64,000 nt of DNA. Source: Flavobacterium sp. MFBS3-15 (GTDB lineage Bacteria; Bacteroidota; Bacteroidia; Flavobacteriales; Flavobacteriaceae). Shown piece after piece: positions 8,421 through 17,187 of the stretch (within the stretch, counting starts at the first letter, position 1; the number at the start of each line of letters is the position of its first letter). The stretch lies in NCBI RefSeq assembly GCF_026107645.2, contig NZ_JAPCHV010000010.1:93085-157084 (forward strand). Reading direction: 5' to 3'. The notes under the pieces are model-generated. The model did not search any database and had not been told where the DNA came from. It saw only the letters and a list, made by a program, of their open reading frames with translations. Position numbers and translations under genes: made by a program.

Positions 8421-9704
8421 ATGAAATCTGAAATTCTTATCATCGGTGCCGGTGCATCCGGATTGATGGCTGCGTATACTTTGGCGAAGGCCGGAAAAAC
8501 AGTTACGGTTCTCGAGGCCCGTAACCGCATAGGGGGGCGCATCCACACCATGACCGGTAAAGGTTTCTCTATGCCGGTTGAGTTGGGTGCCGAGTTTGTG
8601 CACGGCAACCTTCCGGTTACGCTGGGACTGCTAAAGCAAGCCGGGATTGCTTATAAAGATGTGGGCTTTGAAATGTGGCAATACCATGGCGGCATGCTGG
8701 AGCAGAGTGATGAGTTTGTGGAAGGCTGGGATGCTTTTCTGGAAAAGCTGAACCAACTGGAAGAAGACATGCCTATACTTGATTTCATTGAAAAGGAATT
8801 TTCGGGTGAGGAGTACGTCGTGATGCGACGGCAGATTGTGGATTATGTGTCCGGTTATGATACTGCCGATGTAAATGATGCAGGCGCCTTTGCACTTCGC
8901 AACGAATGGAACCATGAAGACGAAGATGCCCAGCACCGCATTAATGAAGGCTATGGTGCACTAATGGATTATCTCGCCAGGGGTGTGCGGAACCCCGGTA
9001 ATCAAATCCATTTGAATACTGTTGTAAGTGAAATAGCCTGGGAAAAAAATGCCGTGAAGGCCATTGCTGCAGACGGTAGCATTTATAGCGCTGATAAGAT
9101 TATCATCGCCCTGCCGTTGGGAGTGTTGCAGTTCACCCAGGGCAAAGGGGCCGTACAATTCAGTCCATCGATCGAAAGGCAGGAAAAAGCCTTCAGGGAT
9201 ATAGGCTTCGGTTCGGTAATAAAGATACTGCTGGAGTTTGATGCTGTTTTTTGGGAAGGTGCTGCAGGGTCCATGGGATTCCTGTTCAGCGATGAGAAAA
9301 TACCTACCTACTGGACACAGTCGCCCCTACGCAGCCCGTTATTGACCGGCTGGCTGGGCGGCCCTCCGGCATATGCGCAAAAAGATGCTTCCGCAGGAGC
9401 TGTATTACAGATGGCGCTTGGTTCATTAGCCAATATATTTGGAAGGACGCGGGAGGAATTGCACGGCAGGCTTGTGGCCTGGCAGGTAGCCAACTGGACC
9501 GCTGAGCCTTTTACCCGGGGGTCGTATGCTTATGATAAAGTTGAAAGCCCTGCAGCCCGGAAAATTTTATTGCAACCTGTTGAAGGTACACTCTATTTTG
9601 CAGGGGAATATCTGTACGACGGCCCTGCCATGGGTACCGTGGAAGCGGCATTGACAAGCGGGAGGGATTCGGCAATGAAACTGCTTGCAGGGAGCTCCAA
9701 ATAA
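8421..9704 (+). CDS. flavin monoamine oxidase family protein
   Basis: FAD-dependent amine oxidase of the MAO/polyamine oxidase superfamily; the amine substrate cannot be read from the sequence. The dinucleotide-binding motif GAGASG lies at residues ~8-13, followed by the acidic end of strand 2 (LEARNRIGGRIHT) and the GG motif. ELGAEFVHG follows near residue 57. The C-terminal FAD site (YFAGEYLYDGPAMGTVEAAL) is intact. No signal peptide, so it is cytoplasmic. The 427 residues fit the family. It stands alone between a + strand terminator and the convergent glycosyltransferase. Confidence 0.9.
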   Translation: MKSEILIIGAGASGLMAAYTLAKAGKTVTVLEARNRIGGRIHTMTGKGFSMPVELGAEFVHGNLPVTLGLLKQAGIAYKDVGFEMWQYHGGMLEQSDEFVEGWDAFLEKLNQLEEDMPILDFIEKEFSGEEYVVMRRQIVDYVSGYDTADVNDAGAFALRNEWNHEDEDAQHRINEGYGALMDYLARGVRNPGNQIHLNTVVSEIAWEKNAVKAIAADGSIYSADKIIIALPLGVLQFTQGKGAVQFSPSIERQEKAFRDIGFGSVIKILLEFDAVFWEGAAGSMGFLFSDEKIPTYWTQSPLRSPLLTGWLGGPPAYAQKDASAGAVLQMALGSLANIFGRTREELHGRLVAWQVANWTAEPFTRGSYAYDKVESPAARKILLQPVEGTLYFAGEYLYDGPAMGTVEAALTSGRDSAMKLLAGSSK

Positions 9705-9730
9705 AAAAAAACCGCATCATTAAGATGCGG
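9703..9730 (-). terminator. terminator of the glycosyltransferase gene
   Basis: Stem CCGCATC (9712-9718) / GATGCGG (9724-9730) with loop ATTAA. The run of A at 9703-9711 becomes a T-run on the minus strand, so it serves the minus-strand gene and overlaps the end of the convergent amine oxidase. Confidence 0.85.
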
Positions 9731-9771
9731 CATCTAAAAGCACTACCTTTTTAAAATAATAATCCTGTATT

Positions 9772-11118
9772 TTAAGCGAGTTCGCGGGTCAGCCAGCCTC
9801 TTTTATTTGCGGTGGCAATGGCATATGGCGTGATCCAGAACAGTGCGAAAGTGTATAGTATGCTGTATGAGTAAGCCCAGACAGACTCGGCGATGCTGTG
9901 CCTTTTGGCGTAAAAGAATACCGGAAAGCTCGAGAACACCAATATGCTGAATACTGTTGAGCTAAGGAATAATATAGGATGTACGGCGATAAAGAAAAGC
10001 ATGAACAGCAGGAACGGATAAGTCATGATAAGCCTCATTGACTGGTTTAGGAACAAAAGCCTTGCACCTGTTTTAGATCCGTCCCTGAAGTTTTTGAAAA
10101 TGAATTTTCCCATCATGATGTTTTCGCGCACATTGCTTCGGTCCCAGCGGATGAACATTTTGTACAGTCCGCTGTATTTCTCCGGTACGTTAGTCAATAC
10201 GTGTGCATTTCTTTGGAACAATACATGGAACCCCTGTTTCAGTATCATGTTGGTCATGGCACGGTCTTCACCGATGTCCGACGGCTGCCCCATGAATGTC
10301 TGGTTGATCCACTCCTCCAGGCAAGCGAATACGGCATCCCTTCGATAAGCAGATAGTGCGCCCGGTGTACACATTACTGTGCCCAGCATGCTTTCGGCAG
10401 AACGCACAAACTCAAAGCTCAGGGCAAAACTTACATTGAGCATTTTTGGCAATATGGCATTGCCGCTGTTCAGTACTTTCACATTTCCGGCTACCGCCCC
10501 GCAATTTTCGTTGGTTACAAACGGGCTTACAAGGTTGCGCAATGTATCGGGTTTCACTACGGAGTCGCTGTCTACCGTTACGAATACTTCTCCGTTCCCA
10601 AGGTTGAAGCCACGGTACAGTGCATGTCGCTTGCCTTTATTTTGTGGCTGTTGGAAAATGGATACCCTGTCGCCCAGCTCTGATTTCGCCTTTTGCATCC
10701 ATTCCCATGTGTTGTCCTTGCTGCCGTCATCTATGGCAAGCAGCTGTATTTTTTCTTCAGGGTATTTGCTGGCGGCAAGGCTCATGAGCGTATCATACAC
10801 CAGCCTTCCTTCGTTATATGCCGGAACTATTACAGTAACAGTTGGCAGCAATTCGTCGGAAACCGAAGGGATTGATTTATAACGGAAGTAAAGGATTACG
10901 TTATAGATAAAAAATCCCAGCTTGAACAGCAAAAGGGCCGATGCAGCAATCAGGAAGGGGAAGCCCCAGGAAGAATTAATCCTGTCGGCATTGAACTGCG
11001 AGAAGTCGGCCTCAAACTCATAAATCAGGTATGCCGACAGGGCCATCAATATAAAGGTACTGATAAGCACTACACTTCCCAATGCGCTTCTATCCCTTAC
11101 AGGTTTATGGTCCGGCAT
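9772..11118 (-). CDS. membrane glycosyltransferase family 2 (polysaccharide synthase type)
   Basis: Processive GT-A glycosyltransferase like hyaluronan or poly-GlcNAc synthases, which polymerise and export a polysaccharide. From the chosen ATG (11118) it has 448 residues: two N-terminal membrane helices, a catalytic core with VIVPAYNEG, the nucleotide-sugar aspartates in DDGSKDN and VTVDSDS, the catalytic GEDRAMTN and an RW motif (IRWDRSNVRE), then C-terminal helices. The frame is open upstream to 11304, but those 62 residues do not look like a GT2 start, so MPDHKPVRD is preferred. It stands alone; no export partners are adjacent. The sugar is unknown. Confidence 0.85.
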   Translation of the reverse strand: MPDHKPVRDRSALGSVVLISTFILMALSAYLIYEFEADFSQFNADRINSSWGFPFLIAASALLLFKLGFFIYNVILYFRYKSIPSVSDELLPTVTVIVPAYNEGRLVYDTLMSLAASKYPEEKIQLLAIDDGSKDNTWEWMQKAKSELGDRVSIFQQPQNKGKRHALYRGFNLGNGEVFVTVDSDSVVKPDTLRNLVSPFVTNENCGAVAGNVKVLNSGNAILPKMLNVSFALSFEFVRSAESMLGTVMCTPGALSAYRRDAVFACLEEWINQTFMGQPSDIGEDRAMTNMILKQGFHVLFQRNAHVLTNVPEKYSGLYKMFIRWDRSNVRENIMMGKFIFKNFRDGSKTGARLLFLNQSMRLIMTYPFLLFMLFFIAVHPILFLSSTVFSILVFSSFPVFFYAKRHSIAESVWAYSYSILYTFALFWITPYAIATANKRGWLTRELA

Positions 11119-11502
11119 GGTTTGATTTGCTTTGGGCTGTATGTTTTTTTTCGGGATGTTTACATTACCGGTTAAAACAAAATTAGTAATGGGGCCAGTA
11201 GCCGGGCCTGCATGGTTTTTGAGCGAATATGGTTGGTTGGTGGTAATTATTCCGCTTTTCATAGTGCAACATTTATGGTTATTGCTGAGAGTGAGGCAAC
11301 ACATGTGCCATAATGCTATGGTATTGTAATATAGAGTTTTAAGTTTTTTGCTGAAATTCAGTATGTGTGGATTTTTCTACATAAAAAGATGAAATTCCAC
11401 ATAATTATGATTTTGTTAAGAATATTGGGAAACTATTTGCCTCCATGTTCTAAAGTATAAAAACTTTTACCCCTTAAATAACCTGTGCCTTAACTAAAAG
11501 AG

Positions 11503-11510
11503 TATATTTG
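11503..11510 (+). promoter_or_regulatory. -7 promoter element of the stressosome operon
   Basis: TATATTTG, exact TAnnTTTG, lies 79 bases before the first ATG (11589). Only a weak -33 (CCTG) precedes it at the right distance. It sits in a 470-base AT-rich gap (11119-11588) that also holds the divergent glycosyltransferase start; I see no other gene there. Confidence 0.5.
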
Positions 11511-11588
11511 TTAAGAATGCGCATGCCCTAAATAACGTGAAGCTGCAAAAAATAACCAGGTAAGTAATTTAGAAAAGGTCTAGTAATA

Positions 11589-12440
11589 ATGGGAGATAAA
11601 ACAATACAAATCTTGAAAGACAAAAAAGAGCTCATTCTTGAGCGTTGGATAAATAAACAGAAGGCGGAAGACAATTATTTTAATGCAGATGAACAGCAGC
11701 AGGATTCTGAGGAATTGCTTGATGCTTTCCTGTCTGCGCTGGACGACCATAACATCGACGACAGGAACGCGCGCGAGTTTGATAAAGTATACGAAATACT
11801 TATGGGTATTTCGGTTTCCAGGGCAAAAAGGGGATTTTCGCCACGTGAAACAGGGGTTTACCTTTTCTCGCTTAAGGAATCGCTTTTAGAAACCCTTGCG
11901 GAGGGAATAGGTGATCCTGAAAAGCTTTACACCGACAGTCTTAAAGTGAGCAAAATAATAGACAACATGACCATACTCACGTTTGAAGGGTATATTAAGG
12001 GACGTGAGGATGTAATTGCGAGGCAAACGGATGAAATAACCGAAATTTCTACACCTGTAATCCGTGTATGGGACGGTGTTGTGGCACTGCCCATCATTGG
12101 TACACTTGACAGCTCAAGGACACAGGTAATTATGGAGAACCTTTTGGTGCAGATTGTAGAAACGGGCAGCACGATCGCTATTCTGGACATTTCGGGTGTT
12201 CCTGCAATGGATACCCTGGTTGCGCAGCATCTTATAAAAACAGTAAGCGCGACCAGGCTTCTTGGTGCCGAATGCATCATCAGTGGCATAAGGCCGGAAA
12301 TCGCCCAAATAGTAGTGCATTTAGGTATAGACTTATCCAACATTATCACAAAATCTACACTGGCTAATGCCCTGCAAACGGCATTTAACATGCTGCAGTT
12401 AGAGGTAAACAAGAAAAAGGGCATAACCCCGAATAATTAA
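11589..12440 (+). CDS. rsbR: RsbR-type stressosome scaffold protein
   Basis: Scaffold and sensor of the stressosome, a cytoplasmic signalling complex. The 283-residue protein has an N-terminal helical RsbRD-type domain (about 1-135, with FSPRETGVYLFSLKE) in place of the non-heme globin of B. subtilis RsbRA, then a C-terminal STAS domain (~150-275). Thr209 in MDTL aligns by pattern with the phosphorylated Thr205 of B. subtilis RsbRA. The opening of the STAS domain, STPVIRVWDGVVALPIIGTLD, is typical. rsbS follows after 4 bases, so an operon is certain. Confidence 0.88.
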   Translation: MGDKTIQILKDKKELILERWINKQKAEDNYFNADEQQQDSEELLDAFLSALDDHNIDDRNAREFDKVYEILMGISVSRAKRGFSPRETGVYLFSLKESLLETLAEGIGDPEKLYTDSLKVSKIIDNMTILTFEGYIKGREDVIARQTDEITEISTPVIRVWDGVVALPIIGTLDSSRTQVIMENLLVQIVETGSTIAILDISGVPAMDTLVAQHLIKTVSATRLLGAECIISGIRPEIAQIVVHLGIDLSNIITKSTLANALQTAFNMLQLEVNKKKGITPNN

Positions 12441-12444
12441 TATT

Positions 12445-12843
12445 ATGGAAAGAATCCCGATTTTAAAGATGGGCGATTTCCTGCTTGTTACCATACAAGT
12501 GGACTTATATGACCAACTTGCCGAAAATCTTGAGACCGACCTTGTGAATTCTGTAAAAAAGCACAATTCAAAAGGAGTCCTTATCGATATATCTTCTGTT
12601 TCCATCATAGACTCTTTCATGGGCCGGATTTTGGGTAATATAGGTGTCATGACTAAAATAATGGGTGCAGAGTCTGTTATTGTAGGTATGCAGCCTGCTG
12701 TTGCCATAACGCTGGTTGAACTTGGCCTGACCCTCACAGGAGTTTCTACCGCGCTCAATGTTGAGAAGGGCATGGACCTGTTACGTTCCAGAATTTTTAT
12801 AAATGAAGGAAATGAAAACAGCCATGAGTACAACACGGATTAA
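12445..12843 (+). CDS. rsbS: RsbS-type STAS protein
   Basis: Single-domain STAS protein expected to co-assemble with RsbR and to hold RsbT until it is phosphorylated. Of 132 residues, ~5-115 form the STAS domain. Ser57 in IDSFMG matches by pattern Ser59 of B. subtilis RsbS, the RsbT target. The last ~20 residues are hydrophilic and partly overlap the next gene. The order rsbR-rsbS-rsbT is the classic module. Confidence 0.88.
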   Translation: MERIPILKMGDFLLVTIQVDLYDQLAENLETDLVNSVKKHNSKGVLIDISSVSIIDSFMGRILGNIGVMTKIMGAESVIVGMQPAVAITLVELGLTLTGVSTALNVEKGMDLLRSRIFINEGNENSHEYNTD

Positions 12844-13237
12844 AGAAGAATTTACCATAAGCCGCGAGCAGGATGTTGTTCCTTTTCGTAATAAGGTGAA
12901 AGATGCTGCAGTAAAGATAGGGATGGGCATGCTGAACCAAACCAAGCTCATTACTGCCGCAAGCGAACTCGTGAGGAACCTCTTGAAATACGGAGGCGGC
13001 GGGACAGTCTGCATAGAGCAGGTGAACAATGGGAGGGAAGATGGCATCAGGCTGATATTTTCTGATAAAGGGCCCGGTATACCCGATGTAGCTCTTGCCC
13101 TCAAAGATGGTTACAGTACCGGTAAAAGCCTGGGGCTGGGTCTGCCCGGCAGCAAAAGGCTTGTGAATGAGTTTGATATACGTTCAACTGTTGGCGTTGG
13201 GACAACGGTTACAATAATAAAATGGAAGAATGGATGA
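12824..13237 (+). CDS. rsbT: RsbT-type serine/threonine kinase (anti-sigma-like ATPase)
   Basis: GHKL-fold kinase that in known stressosomes phosphorylates RsbS and RsbR and is then released to act on a downstream target. Bergerat-fold motifs are complete: N-box ASELVRNLLKYGGG, G1 DKGPGIPD and G2 GKSLGLGLPGSKRL. Starts at 12803, 12812 and 12824 are all in frame; 12824 (MSTTRIKEE) gives 137 residues and the smallest overlap with rsbS (20 bases). It overlaps the next gene by 8 bases, so translation is coupled. Confidence 0.88.
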   Translation: MSTTRIKEEFTISREQDVVPFRNKVKDAAVKIGMGMLNQTKLITAASELVRNLLKYGGGGTVCIEQVNNGREDGIRLIFSDKGPGIPDVALALKDGYSTGKSLGLGLPGSKRLVNEFDIRSTVGVGTTVTIIKWKNG

Positions 13238-14243
13238 TGCCGTATTTGTTAATTATAAAATAGACGACAGAAGCTATGTTTCCTACATAAAAAGGGAAAT
13301 TCATAACCTGGTAACCGGTATCGGGTTTAGTCCTAAGAAAGTTGGCGAAGTAGATATCGTTATTTCTGAACTGACTTCAAACCTTATCAAATTTGCCGAT
13401 GAAGGTGAATTGCTCTACAGGTTAGGAAATGATGACGGAGGCGATTTTCTTGAGGTTTTCTGCCTTGATAACGGTAAAGGAATAAAAGACCTTTCGAAAA
13501 TGCTGCTCGACGGCATGTCTTCCTCAGATACCCTTGGACAGGGGCTTGGGGCGATAAAAAGGCTTAGCCATTCGTCATCCATATATACACTTCCGGGCTG
13601 GGGCACTGTAATGCACAGCAGGATATATATTGATGACACTGTGGAACGAAGGCAAACTACAGTTGAAACAGGTGTGGTGCAGGTGTGCTGCCCCGGTGAA
13701 ACGGTTTGCGGTGACGGTTTCAGTACAAAAAAGATAGGAAACGGCATGCAGTTCCTGATGGGCGATGGGCTGGGGCATGGCATAAATGCCCATGAGGCCG
13801 CTCTGGCAGCAATAAAAGCTTTTAAAAGCTGTCGCGAGGTAAGCCCTACCGCAGTAATACGGCATATCCATGAAAACGTAAAGAAAACCAGAGGCCTTGT
13901 AGCCACTGTTGCGTATTTGGATTATACGGCAAAAAAATGGCACATGTGCGGTGTTGGCAATATCTCGACCGTATTGTTTACCGGATTGTATGGCAAGACA
14001 CACACACCTTATAATGGGATTGTGGGTATGAATATCCCCAGGACACTCACTGATACAGTGCTGGATCTGGAAAAGTATCAAACACTGATAATGCATTCTG
14101 ACGGCCTGAGGTCAAGATGGAATCTGGCTAACCTCCCCGGTATATTAAAGCATGACCCGAATGTGATTGCAGCTGCACTTTATAAAGACAATGCACGATT
14201 TAATGACGATATGTCTGTGCTTGCCGCCAAAATCAATATATGA
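13230..14243 (+). CDS. ATP-binding SpoIIE-family phosphatase (RsbX-like)
   Basis: Fusion of a second RsbT/RsbW-like ATPase domain (~1-135: N-box DIVISELTSNLIKFA, G1 DNGKGI, G2 LGQGLGAIKRL) with a PP2C/SpoIIE phosphatase domain (~145-337: GDGFSTKK, MGDGLGHGINAHEAA, HSDGLRSRW, NDDMSVLAA). In known systems RsbX dephosphorylates RsbR/RsbS and resets the stressosome; that role is inferred here. The added ATPase half is not part of B. subtilis RsbX. The frame overlaps rsbT by 8 bases and the kinase gene by 4 (ATGA). Confidence 0.86.
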   Translation: MDDAVFVNYKIDDRSYVSYIKREIHNLVTGIGFSPKKVGEVDIVISELTSNLIKFADEGELLYRLGNDDGGDFLEVFCLDNGKGIKDLSKMLLDGMSSSDTLGQGLGAIKRLSHSSSIYTLPGWGTVMHSRIYIDDTVERRQTTVETGVVQVCCPGETVCGDGFSTKKIGNGMQFLMGDGLGHGINAHEAALAAIKAFKSCREVSPTAVIRHIHENVKKTRGLVATVAYLDYTAKKWHMCGVGNISTVLFTGLYGKTHTPYNGIVGMNIPRTLTDTVLDLEKYQTLIMHSDGLRSRWNLANLPGILKHDPNVIAAALYKDNARFNDDMSVLAAKINI

Positions 14244-15853
14244 TGAAAGAAATTATACGTTTAAGCCTCGATAACGATATGGACCTTATCCTGGCCCACA
14301 AACGCGCTATGAAGCTTGCCGACCTTTGCGGACTGATGATGTCGGCACAAACCAGGTTTGCTACGGCTGTTTCTGAAATCGCAAGATGCTCTATATCTTC
14401 AGGAGAAAACTCAAGGCTAGTATTGGGGATAGTTTCGCTAAGCGGCGGTAAAAAAGAAATATCGGCCGTGATTTATGATAAAGTGAACCTTAGCGAATGC
14501 AACCCTGAGGCATTTGCTTATGCGTCCAGATTGGCCAGGAATATAGAAACGAGGCATAATAATGGCGTATATGAGGTAACGCTAAACCTTAGGATACCAT
14601 ATTCCGGTGTAATTTCGTCCAGCCGTATCGAATATTTCATTGAATATTTTTCAAGGGAAGCACCGTTATCGCCATACGACGAGCTTCGTAAGAAGAACAT
14701 GCAGCTGATAGAACTTACAGAGAAATTAAGTGACAGCGAAAGCAGTTACAGGCAGCTCACAGACGCACTGCCGCTTATAGTTTTCTCAGTCTCAAAAAAC
14801 GGGGCCGTAACGCTCGCAAATAAAAACGTGAAGGAAATGTTGGGTTCGTCCTTCAATGATTTTTCAATTACGACCCTTCAGCGATGGTTTAAAAGCGAAG
14901 ATGTTGGAGGGATTTCTGAATGTTGGGAAACCGCACGCCGAAAGAATATCGCATGCTCTTTCCAGTCAAGGGTGAAAATAGGTGAGGAATATCTTTGGCA
15001 TCTTGTATCTATAGTTCCCAATAAGGATGAGCAGGGTAATATTTCTGATTGGATTGTGACCATGGTAAACATCCATGCGCAAAAACTTGTGGAAGAAACC
15101 CTGAAAGACAATAAGGAATTACGTGATGCTCAGGAAAGCCTGAAGGCATCCAATGAGGAACTTTCGCAAAAGAATAAGGAGCTGGAGCAATTTGCATACA
15201 TTGCAAGCCACGATCTTCAGGAGCCTCTGCGCAAGATTATGAATTTTACATCGCTTGCACAACGCAACCTTACCGAAGCGGAAAAGGAAAAGCTGTATTT
15301 TCATAAGATCAACAATTCGGCCGAGAGAATGTCAAGGCTTATAAAAGACGTGCTTAATTATTCGCGTGTTTCGGGTGCCGAAACCGCGTTTGAAGAAGTC
15401 GATCTTAATTATATACTGAGCGATGTAGTAAGCGATTTTGAATTCCAGGTGCAGGAAAAGAATGCCGAAATCATTGTTGACAAATTACCGGCGGTAAATG
15501 GTGTTTCAGTACAGCTGAACCAGTTATTCTACAACCTGATAGGAAACTCCCTGAAATTTGTAACCGAAAACCCGGTTGTTACTATAGCTTACGAATCCAT
15601 ATCGGGGGATAAAACCGCTAAAGGCAGGGGTTTGCACAGGATAACCGTATCCGATAATGGCATTGGCATCGAATCAAGGCATATTTCAAAGCTGTTCACT
15701 ATATTCAGGAGGCTGCATGCCCAAAACGAATATGAAGGGACAGGAATCGGCCTTGCCTTATGCAAAAAAATTGTAGAGAATCATGGCGGCAGCATTGAGA
15801 TTCAGAGTACGCCAAATGTGGGTACAAGCATTATAATTTACCTTCCCGTATAG
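14240..15853 (+). CDS. PAS-domain sensor histidine kinase, stressosome output
   Basis: Soluble histidine kinase of 537 residues with no membrane helix. Order: an N-terminal ~150-residue segment resembling a degraded RsbT-like ATPase (RFATAVSEIARCSISSG recalls the N-box but lacks its Asn), a short helix, a PAS domain (~170-280, with LPLIVFSVSKNGAVTLAN), a coiled coil (~285-320), HisKA with the H-box FAYIASHDLQEPLRK, and HATPase_c (DNGIGIE, GTGIGLALCKKI). It overlaps the phosphatase gene by 4 bases. No response regulator is adjacent, so the partner is elsewhere. No terminator is obvious after it. Confidence 0.88.
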   Translation: MMKEIIRLSLDNDMDLILAHKRAMKLADLCGLMMSAQTRFATAVSEIARCSISSGENSRLVLGIVSLSGGKKEISAVIYDKVNLSECNPEAFAYASRLARNIETRHNNGVYEVTLNLRIPYSGVISSSRIEYFIEYFSREAPLSPYDELRKKNMQLIELTEKLSDSESSYRQLTDALPLIVFSVSKNGAVTLANKNVKEMLGSSFNDFSITTLQRWFKSEDVGGISECWETARRKNIACSFQSRVKIGEEYLWHLVSIVPNKDEQGNISDWIVTMVNIHAQKLVEETLKDNKELRDAQESLKASNEELSQKNKELEQFAYIASHDLQEPLRKIMNFTSLAQRNLTEAEKEKLYFHKINNSAERMSRLIKDVLNYSRVSGAETAFEEVDLNYILSDVVSDFEFQVQEKNAEIIVDKLPAVNGVSVQLNQLFYNLIGNSLKFVTENPVVTIAYESISGDKTAKGRGLHRITVSDNGIGIESRHISKLFTIFRRLHAQNEYEGTGIGLALCKKIVENHGGSIEIQSTPNVGTSIIIYLPV

Positions 15854-15952
15854 TGTAGTTTTTTAATTTTAACATGTTAAAAATCAGTCTTTCTGATACT
15901 TTGGGCACAGACCTTGCGTTATGTATTGCCTATTGATGATGAAAAGGACTGA

Positions 15953-16726
15953 ATGAAGAAGAAACTCGCACTATGGCTTTCCGTAACGGGGATGCTGTGC
16001 CTGAATGCCCAGGAAAGGATTATCATTGGCAGCGACACGCTTGTCAACCGCACTAAAATTTCAGGAAAAACATCTGTTTATAAAAAGCTTCTGGTGCCAA
16101 CCGTCCTTGTCGGATATGGCGCTATGGGATTGTGCAGCGATGAATTGAGGAATATCAACTCAAACGTCCGTGTGAGCGTAAACGGAGAAAGAGGCCAGCG
16201 TACAAGTATTGATGACTATACAAGGTATGCCCCCGCGGCCACCGTATATGCCCTCAACCTGATGGGGGTAGAGGGGAAGCACAATTTCCGTGACCGTACC
16301 GTAATCCTGGTAACATCGCACCTTATCATGTGCGGATCGGTTATGGGGATGAAGAAGCTGGCAGGGGTAAAGAGGCCTGACGGCAGTACCGATAACTCCT
16401 TCCCGTCCGGTCATACGGCCACTGCTTTTGCGGGTGCGGAATTCCTGTGGCAGGAGTATAAGGATGTTTCTGTATGGTATGGTGTTGCCGGCTATGTGGT
16501 GGCTACAGGAACCGGCCTGCTGCGCATATACAACGACCGCCACTGGCTTACCGATGTGGCTGCCGGGGCGGGGATAGGCATATTGAGCACAAAGCTGGCC
16601 TACTGGATACACCCCTGGATGCAGAAACAGCTTTTTGGGGCAGGAGAGGACAAGAAATACAGCGCACTTGCCATGCCTTTTTATAATGGGGAACAGGTGG
16701 GGCTGACTATTGCGGTGCGGTTTTGA
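15953..16726 (+). CDS. PAP2-family phosphatase
   Basis: Membrane-associated or periplasmic acid phosphatase of the PAP2 superfamily, acting on lipid phosphates such as undecaprenyl pyrophosphate or phosphatidate. A signal peptide (~1-19, ending CLNAQ) starts the 257-residue protein. All three catalytic motifs are present: KRPDGSTDNSFPSGHTATAF joins motifs 1 and 2 (Lys/Arg and SGH), and RIYNDRHWLTDVAAG is motif 3. Adjacent hydrophobic stretches suggest membrane association. It stands alone, with a shared terminator behind. Confidence 0.88.
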   Translation: MKKKLALWLSVTGMLCLNAQERIIIGSDTLVNRTKISGKTSVYKKLLVPTVLVGYGAMGLCSDELRNINSNVRVSVNGERGQRTSIDDYTRYAPAATVYALNLMGVEGKHNFRDRTVILVTSHLIMCGSVMGMKKLAGVKRPDGSTDNSFPSGHTATAFAGAEFLWQEYKDVSVWYGVAGYVVATGTGLLRIYNDRHWLTDVAAGAGIGILSTKLAYWIHPWMQKQLFGAGEDKKYSALAMPFYNGEQVGLTIAVRF

Positions 16727-16769
16727 CGAATCCTTTTTCCTTCCGCAATGTTAGGTTTGCATAAAAGCA

Positions 16770-16794
16770 AAAATCCCTCCGGAAGAGGGATTTT
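16770..16794. terminator. bidirectional terminator
   Basis: Perfect 10-bp stem AAAATCCCTC (16770-16779) / GAGGGATTTT (16785-16794), loop CGGAA. It lies between the converging PAP2 gene and the small gene at 16834, with T-rich 3' arms on both strands. Confidence 0.85.
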
Positions 16795-16833
16795 GTAAAG
16801 TACTTTTTGCTTCTAGGTTATTGACTGTTATAG

Positions 16834-16992
16834 TTACGGCCTCCTGCCCACTGCGAGCCTGTAAAGGATACCTATGATTGCCAACACCAATAAAATGTGG
16901 ATAAGGCTACCTACTGATTCTTGAAAGCCAAAGTATCCAACAAGCCATCCTATGATAAGGATTACAACGATCAACCAAATTAAATCTCTCAT
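16834..16992 (-). CDS. small membrane protein, lmo0937/DUF5670 type
   Basis: A 52-residue protein reading MRDLIWLIVVILIIGWLVGY at its start and ending LYRLAVGRRP. It has two hydrophobic helices (about 4-22 and 29-46) joined by FQESVGSLIH. This two-helix pattern with a GRRP-like end is that of the lmo0937 family of small membrane proteins, whose function is not known; some members are stress-induced. It converges on PAP2. No good -7 element was found upstream. Confidence 0.82.
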   Translation of the reverse strand: MRDLIWLIVVILIIGWLVGYFGFQESVGSLIHILLVLAIIGILYRLAVGRRP

Positions 16993-17137
16993 GACGGTAA
17001 TATTTTAAATAGTTAGTAGGATAAAATTACTGCATTCATTACAGTATAGTTAATTAATTAAGAATCTTTTGGCTGCTAAAGTTTTCTTAACAGACTGGTG
17101 TTTGTAGGAGCGGCGGTAAATAAATGCGCAAAATCAT

Positions 17138-17166
17138 TTTGCCTGTGGTATAATTGCCTACTTTTG
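17138..17166 (+). promoter_or_regulatory. consensus Bacteroidetes promoter of kmo
   Basis: TTTG (17138-17141), 17-base spacer, TACTTTTG (17159-17166): full match to the -33/-7 consensus. The kmo ATG lies 21 bases further on. This rules out the longer frame that starts at 17098, upstream of the promoter. The gap 16993-17187 holds nothing else I can support. Confidence 0.8.
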
Positions 17167-17187
17167 CCCTGTATTAGAATATTGTGC

